From: an uncultured Lachnospiraceae bacterium
GTDB lineage: Bacteria; Bacillota; Clostridia; Lachnospirales; Lachnospiraceae
DNA: 42,553 bases
Assembly: GCA_947630295.1 (NCBI GenBank)
Contig: CANRGZ010000006.1
Coordinates: 1 to 42,553 of the forward strand
Direction of reading: 5' to 3'
Shown here: positions 39,867-42,553 of the stretch, piece by piece
Numbering within the stretch: position 1 is the stretch's first letter
Layout: each line of letters opens with the position of its first letter
The notes under the pieces: model-generated
What the model saw: the letters and a program-made list of their open reading frames with translations, nothing else
Told to the model about the DNA's origin: nothing
Database searches by the model: none
Program-made: the position numbers and the translations under genes

Positions 39867-40141
39867 TTATCATTTACCTCGTTTCTAACACCAACTGACG
39901 TATCAGGATGTATCAAGATAATCATTTTCCTTGCGGAAGGACAAAGCTCTCCTTTCCTTAACCGTATATCGGCACGTAGCCTACACATAGTATACGGTAA
40001 CGAAATCGGGCGCACACCGTTACTGTTAGAAGCGTTGTTGTTGTTGGAATTACCATTGTTGTTGCAATTCGCAAAATTCGTAGCAGAGGCGTATACAGAG
40101 CTTACCCTAAAGAAAAAGCAGAACATAGTTATGTCCTGCAA
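39867..40141 (-). ncRNA. DGR template RNA region (contains TR)
   Basis: This 275-bp non-coding gap between the Avd-like gene and RT contains the TR and ~135 bases downstream of it in the transcript sense. In known DGRs that downstream spacer folds, binds RT and Avd and primes cDNA synthesis. Visible structure includes inverted repeats ACCGTATA (39961-39968)/TATACGGT (39991-39998) and GGAAGGA (39935-39941) with TCCTTTCC (39950-39957). RNA ends are not determinable from sequence. Confidence 0.75.
40003..40091 (-). repeat. DGR template repeat (TR), 89 bp
   Basis: Read on the minus strand it contains twelve AAC/AAT codon-like triplets in register with the VR frame. It aligns without gaps to VR at 40824-40912 (offset 821). 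Eleven positions differ, and every one is an A in the template sense. Beyond both ends the two sequences diverge at non-A positions as well, which sets the boundaries. Confidence 0.95.
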
Positions 40142-40711
40142 TTAACTTTCTTTATTATTTCCTGTTTGCTTTGTTTTTGATTCTTCTTGGATTCTTTTTA
40201 AAATACGATTGTCACTTTTTCTCCATCCTTTTAATAACGCAATTTCTTTTTCTATCATTCTCGTATATTGTAGATATTTATTAATATCTGTTGGAATAAC
40301 TGAAATAATATACTGCATCTCTTGAAGTAATTGTTCACAATTACCAATAGCACGATTTTGAAAATTTCTTCGCTCAAAGAACTCCGATTCAAAAACAGGA
40401 TAGATAGTATTGGCTTGTGTAATGTTCATGATTATACTATGTAAAATATTTAGAATATTATTTCTCATTTTATCAATAAGCCAGTCAGGATATTCATCTA
40501 ATATATATAATTGACCATATTTTTTGACCAACTCATTGAATACTATTTTATCTTCTTCGGACATATTTTTAGTAAGAGCGGTAGCATTTCTCACTTTATC
40601 TTTAATACCAAAATTTCTTAATAAGAGAATTGTTAAATCTCTTCGTAAAACAATAGCATTACGATAAAACTCCAAATCTGATAAATTTCTTTTATTTTTT
40701 AAAACACTCAT
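40142..40711 (-). CDS. avd: Avd-like accessory protein of the DGR
   Basis: This 189-aa, strongly helical and basic protein contains LSDLEFYRNAIVLRRDL near residues 10-26, typical of the Avd/four-helix-bundle family. That family forms a pentameric barrel, binds the template RNA and RT, and is required for mutagenic retrohoming. It is longer than the ~128-aa Bordetella phage Avd; the extra length is mainly a C-terminal basic tail (KRIQEESKTKQTGNNKES). It lies between the VR gene and the TR. AAGGAAGG precedes the ATG at 40711. Assignment rests on position and partial sequence resemblance. Confidence 0.8.
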   Translation of the reverse strand: MSVLKNKRNLSDLEFYRNAIVLRRDLTILLLRNFGIKDKVRNATALTKNMSEEDKIVFNELVKKYGQLYILDEYPDWLIDKMRNNILNILHSIIMNITQANTIYPVFESEFFERRNFQNRAIGNCEQLLQEMQYIISVIPTDINKYLQYTRMIEKEIALLKGWRKSDNRILKRIQEESKTKQTGNNKES

Positions 40712-40776
40712 ATAATAATAAACCTTCCTTTACCTTTTATTATTTTATAAACAATCCATTCTTTGTTATTAAAAAC

Positions 40777-40803
40777 ATCCCGACCCCACAAGGGGGTCGG
40801 GAT
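40777..40803 (-). terminator. GC-rich hairpin downstream of VR (terminator and possible DGR target hairpin)
   Basis: ATCCCGACCCC (40777-40787) and GGGGTCGGGAT (40793-40803) form an 11-bp perfect stem with a 5-base loop, starting seven bases after the VR gene stop. On the minus strand it is followed by GTTTTTAA, so it can terminate. In studied DGRs a hairpin or cruciform just beyond VR increases retrohoming. Confidence 0.85.
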
Positions 40804-40809
40804 TTAAGA

Positions 40810-41775
40810 TTAACCGATTAAGAAAAGCGGGCGCACACCGTAACTGTTAGAAGCGTCGTCGTTGCCGGAATGACCATTGCCGTCGCAAATCGCAAAATTC
40901 GTAGCAGAGGCGACAGCAGATAACCAATACCATTGTCTACCACCATCGCCCGTTCCACCTAAACCACAAACTTTTGCAGTTGGGTCTAATCTAAATAATG
41001 GAAGTTGTAAATTTGCCGCTCCAATATCATAAAATGAAGAACTAAATACTGTTGAACCATATAATTGTACTTCGGACATAAGGCGTAATTGTATACTGAC
41101 CCATTCCCATCCAGAAGAATAACCAGTAAAATTAGCACCAGCCATAGAAACACCCTGTGCAGACTGTTTATGTGTTAATAAATCTTTGAATGATAATAAA
41201 TGATTTTGTAACGCAGTCTGTAAAGCAGTCGCATATATGGGTAATACAAGTTGATTCATATCGCTACCTTCATATGCAGCCTTTTGTAAATCTGCGGAAG
41301 TTTGTTTTACAGAACCTACAGGATTATCAGGATTTGCCGATACACCAGTTGTATTTGTACTATTCATTTTTGCAGTTGCGGTAAAACAATTTTTTGGTAC
41401 AACTACTGCATGATGTTTTACTAATGATGTATCACCGTTCTTTAAATACATATCAAAACCAGCAAGGACACAACGAACGGTTTCATTCTCAGTAAATGTA
41501 GTATTAATTGTTACATCAAAATAATCACCAATAAATAAATCAGCGAATTTTCCACTATTAATCATTTCACAAATTTGAGTGATAGTATAAACATTATTTA
41601 AATTTTTCCCTCTAAAAATTGCATTATGCGCCGCTGCTGTTTGAGGAATTAATGTTGCAAGAGCATCCGCATATCTAATTGATTTTGTACCGCCAGCGGT
41701 TTCAATTAAAAGTAAATCTTCAGCAGATAAAGAAGTTACTTTAGCAATATCACTTATTTTTGTATATGTAGCCAT
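40810..41775 (-). CDS. DGR variable protein, probable phage receptor-binding/tail protein
   Basis: In this 321-aa protein the first ~200 residues look like a phage structural region; it starts MATYTKISDIAKVTSLSAED. The C-terminal part (about 225-321) resembles the C-type-lectin-like fold used by DGR targets, with SEVQLYGSTVF, LPLFRLDP, QWYWLSAVASATNF and NSYGVRPLFL. Residues ~288-318 are encoded by VR. Nine codons differ from TR, giving I, D, G, H, G, D, D, Y and L where the template would give N (eight positions) or I (one). AAGGAGG lies before the ATG at 41775 and overlaps the end of the upstream tail-fibre gene. Adhesion to a host surface is the expected role, by analogy to Mtd. Confidence 0.88.
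   Translation of the reverse strand: MATYTKISDIAKVTSLSAEDLLLIETAGGTKSIRYADALATLIPQTAAAHNAIFRGKNLNNVYTITQICEMINSGKFADLFIGDYFDVTINTTFTENETVRCVLAGFDMYLKNGDTSLVKHHAVVVPKNCFTATAKMNSTNTTGVSANPDNPVGSVKQTSADLQKAAYEGSDMNQLVLPIYATALQTALQNHLLSFKDLLTHKQSAQGVSMAGANFTGYSSGWEWVSIQLRLMSEVQLYGSTVFSSSFYDIGAANLQLPLFRLDPTAKVCGLGGTGDGGRQWYWLSAVASATNFAICDGNGHSGNDDASNSYGVRPLFLIG
40824..40912 (-). repeat. DGR variable repeat (VR), 89 bp
   Basis: This is the gapless partner of TR, located in the last ~105 bp of the target gene and ending 11 bases before its stop codon. Its promoter-distal end (40828-40840, GTGTGCGCCCG in the sense direction) is GC-rich and unchanged, as expected of the initiation-of-mutagenic-homing site. 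Confidence 0.95.
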
Positions 41776-41788
41776 ATCTATGACCTCC

Positions 41789-42553
41789 TTACGTTGTAAT
41801 TAATTTAAAACTTGAACTAATAATAGCTCCATCATCAGTTGTAATAAGTATATTGTTATTTGTGCAAATTCCAAAAATGGCTTCTTTTTTAACAAGCATT
41901 CGTTCTAACATTGATACATCTTCTTGTAAAGTTTCAACTTTATTTTGCAAATCAGCAATAGCTTCTAATAAAGAATCCATTGTGCCAGCAAATACATCCC
42001 ACTTTCCATCAGTTGTATAATAAACATTTGTACCATCAGTATATGTATGTCCAGCACCTTCTTTAAAATTTGTATCTGTAATAAATCCATCACTAATGTT
42101 ATACATATAACCAGCAACTTTACTATCGGCATTTAAAGCAAAAAATTCTTTAGAAGTAATAGTACCTCTAGGTATAATTGCTCCATTTAGTGATTGAACA
42201 AGTTGTAAAGCTAATTCATAATAATATTTTGAATTATCTGTATCATCATTAACTCTTGTTTCACCACCTGTACCAACTGCATAACTTTTTGAAAGATTTG
42301 AATAATCTTTAGCATTTTTCTCCGATGTAGCAGCAGCATTTTGTGATTTCTTTGCTTCATTTTCAGAAGTCTTAGCATTGTTTTCACTTGTTTTTGCGGC
42401 AGCAGCAGATTTTTCACTTGCATCCGCAGAGTCAGCAGAATCATCAGCACTATTTTTAGAATCATTTGCTGATTGTGCAGCAGCATTTTGTGATTTCTTT
42501 GCTTCATTTTCAGAAGTCTTAGCATTGTTTTCACTTGTTTTTGCGGCAGCAGC
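41789..42553 (-). CDS. Phage tail-fibre-like protein, 5' partial
   Basis: The frame is open from the right window edge and 254 residues are visible. The first ~90 are a low-complexity Ala/Ser/Asn/Lys/Glu coiled-coil-like repeat (AKTSENEAKKSQNAAA and similar), typical of tail fibre shafts. A globular part follows (GGETRVNDDTDNSKYYYELA, GAIIPRGTITSKEFFALN), then a short coiled coil (LLEAIADLQNKVETLQEDVS) and a C-terminal domain ending SSSFKLITT. It lies 13 bp upstream of the DGR target gene, so the two are probably made together and may assemble in one tail structure. The starts near 42106 are internal methionines. Confidence 0.8.
   Translation of the reverse strand, partial: AAAAKTSENNAKTSENEAKKSQNAAAQSANDSKNSADDSADSADASEKSAAAAKTSENNAKTSENEAKKSQNAAATSEKNAKDYSNLSKSYAVGTGGETRVNDDTDNSKYYYELALQLVQSLNGAIIPRGTITSKEFFALNADSKVAGYMYNISDGFITDTNFKEGAGHTYTDGTNVYYTTDGKWDVFAGTMDSLLEAIADLQNKVETLQEDVSMLERMLVKKEAIFGICTNNNILITTDDGAIISSSFKLITT
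42330..42553 (-). repeat. 147-bp tandem repeat unit in the tail-fibre gene
   Basis: The 77 bp at 42330-42406 are repeated exactly at 42477-42553, an offset of 147 bp (49 codons). The second copy runs into the window edge, so the number of units is unknown. Near-perfect nucleotide identity suggests recent duplication or ongoing recombination. Confidence 0.85.

Larger units (their letters stand above)
37567..42553. mobile_element. End of a prophage or prophage-derived element carrying a DGR (right part outside window)
   Basis: From 37567 the sequence becomes markedly AT-rich and codon use changes. The content is a small membrane protein, a DGR and a tail-fibre-like gene that runs off the window. 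Late-type genes pointing on the minus strand toward a chromosomal junction fit one end of an integrated phage. No integrase, capsid or terminase gene is in the window, so the element type is inferred. The exact left attachment site is not resolved; it should lie between the tsf stop and about 37.82 kb. Confidence 0.7.

Noticed and set aside
39863-40141. A 92-codon minus-strand open frame spanning the TR
   Set aside because: It is the TR and its spacer read through. There is no ribosome binding site, and the match to the target protein is due to the repeat itself.
42211-42534. A Met/Lys/Leu-rich frame on the minus strand
   Set aside because: It is an alternative frame of the tail-fibre repeat; the frame giving the Ala/Ser/Glu repeat continues in register into the downstream domain.
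42330-42553. Possible CRISPR array
   Set aside because: The repeats are long, in frame and part of a coding shaft with a 147-bp period; there are no short regular repeats with unique spacers.

Overview
The window reads as a chromosome of a spore-forming Clostridia, most like Lachnospiraceae. The basis is gene content (an ilv-leu operon under a T-box, CIRCE-groESL, dnaG-rpoD-trmK, an uninterrupted sigK, yifB-dprA-topA, rpsB-tsf), strong GGAGG ribosome binding sites and a moderately GC-rich coding style. The assignment is by recognition only; no database was searched.

Layout. 1-3366: a partial DUF362/ferredoxin protein, a PspC-domain peptide, a TSCPD protein, an sce7726-like protein and an RlmI-like rRNA methyltransferase. 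3381-16238: a promoter, a T-box leader (likely Leu specifier CUG) and the branched-chain amino acid operon ilvB-ilvN-ilvC-ilvD-(DUF815 ATPase)-ilvA-ridA-leuA-leuC-leuD-leuB, closed by a terminator. 16273-18415: CIRCE/promoter, groES, groEL, terminator. 18454-20065: promoter, PyrR-like attenuator and a uracil/xanthine permease. 20146-26519: dgt, dnaG, rpoD, trmK and a nucleoside kinase. 26528-27403 (minus): a secreted CAP-domain protein. 27595-33160: sigK, yifB, dprA, topA. 33141-35600: three less characterised genes (possibly PilZ-like, DUF6115-like, MltG-like N-terminal domain). 35624-37566: rpsB with a leader terminator, and tsf.

At about 37.57 kb, right after tsf, composition drops abruptly to AT-rich and the gene set becomes phage-like. 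This segment runs to the window end and is read as one end of a prophage or prophage-derived element. It holds a plus-strand membrane protein and, on the minus strand, a partial tail-fibre gene with a 49-codon repeat, then a complete diversity-generating retroelement (DGR): variable target gene, hairpin, Avd-like gene, template repeat (TR), YMDD reverse transcriptase, and a small overlapping ORF before a terminator. TR (40003-40091) and the variable repeat VR (40824-40912) align without gaps over 89 bp. All 11 mismatches fall on template adenines (27 A in the coding sense), and none on the other 62 positions. This is the signature of adenine-directed mutagenic retrohoming. The diversified residues form the C-terminal tip of a probable receptor-binding protein.

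A second unusual element is an ~80-83 bp structured repeat present three times (939-1021, 13259-13341, 28302-28381), always upstream of a gene in the same orientation. A fourth, 23-bp partial copy supplies the ribosome binding site and start codon of leuC, while the full copy beside it supplies the end of leuA.

No tRNA, rRNA, CRISPR array, transposase or integrase gene was seen in the window.
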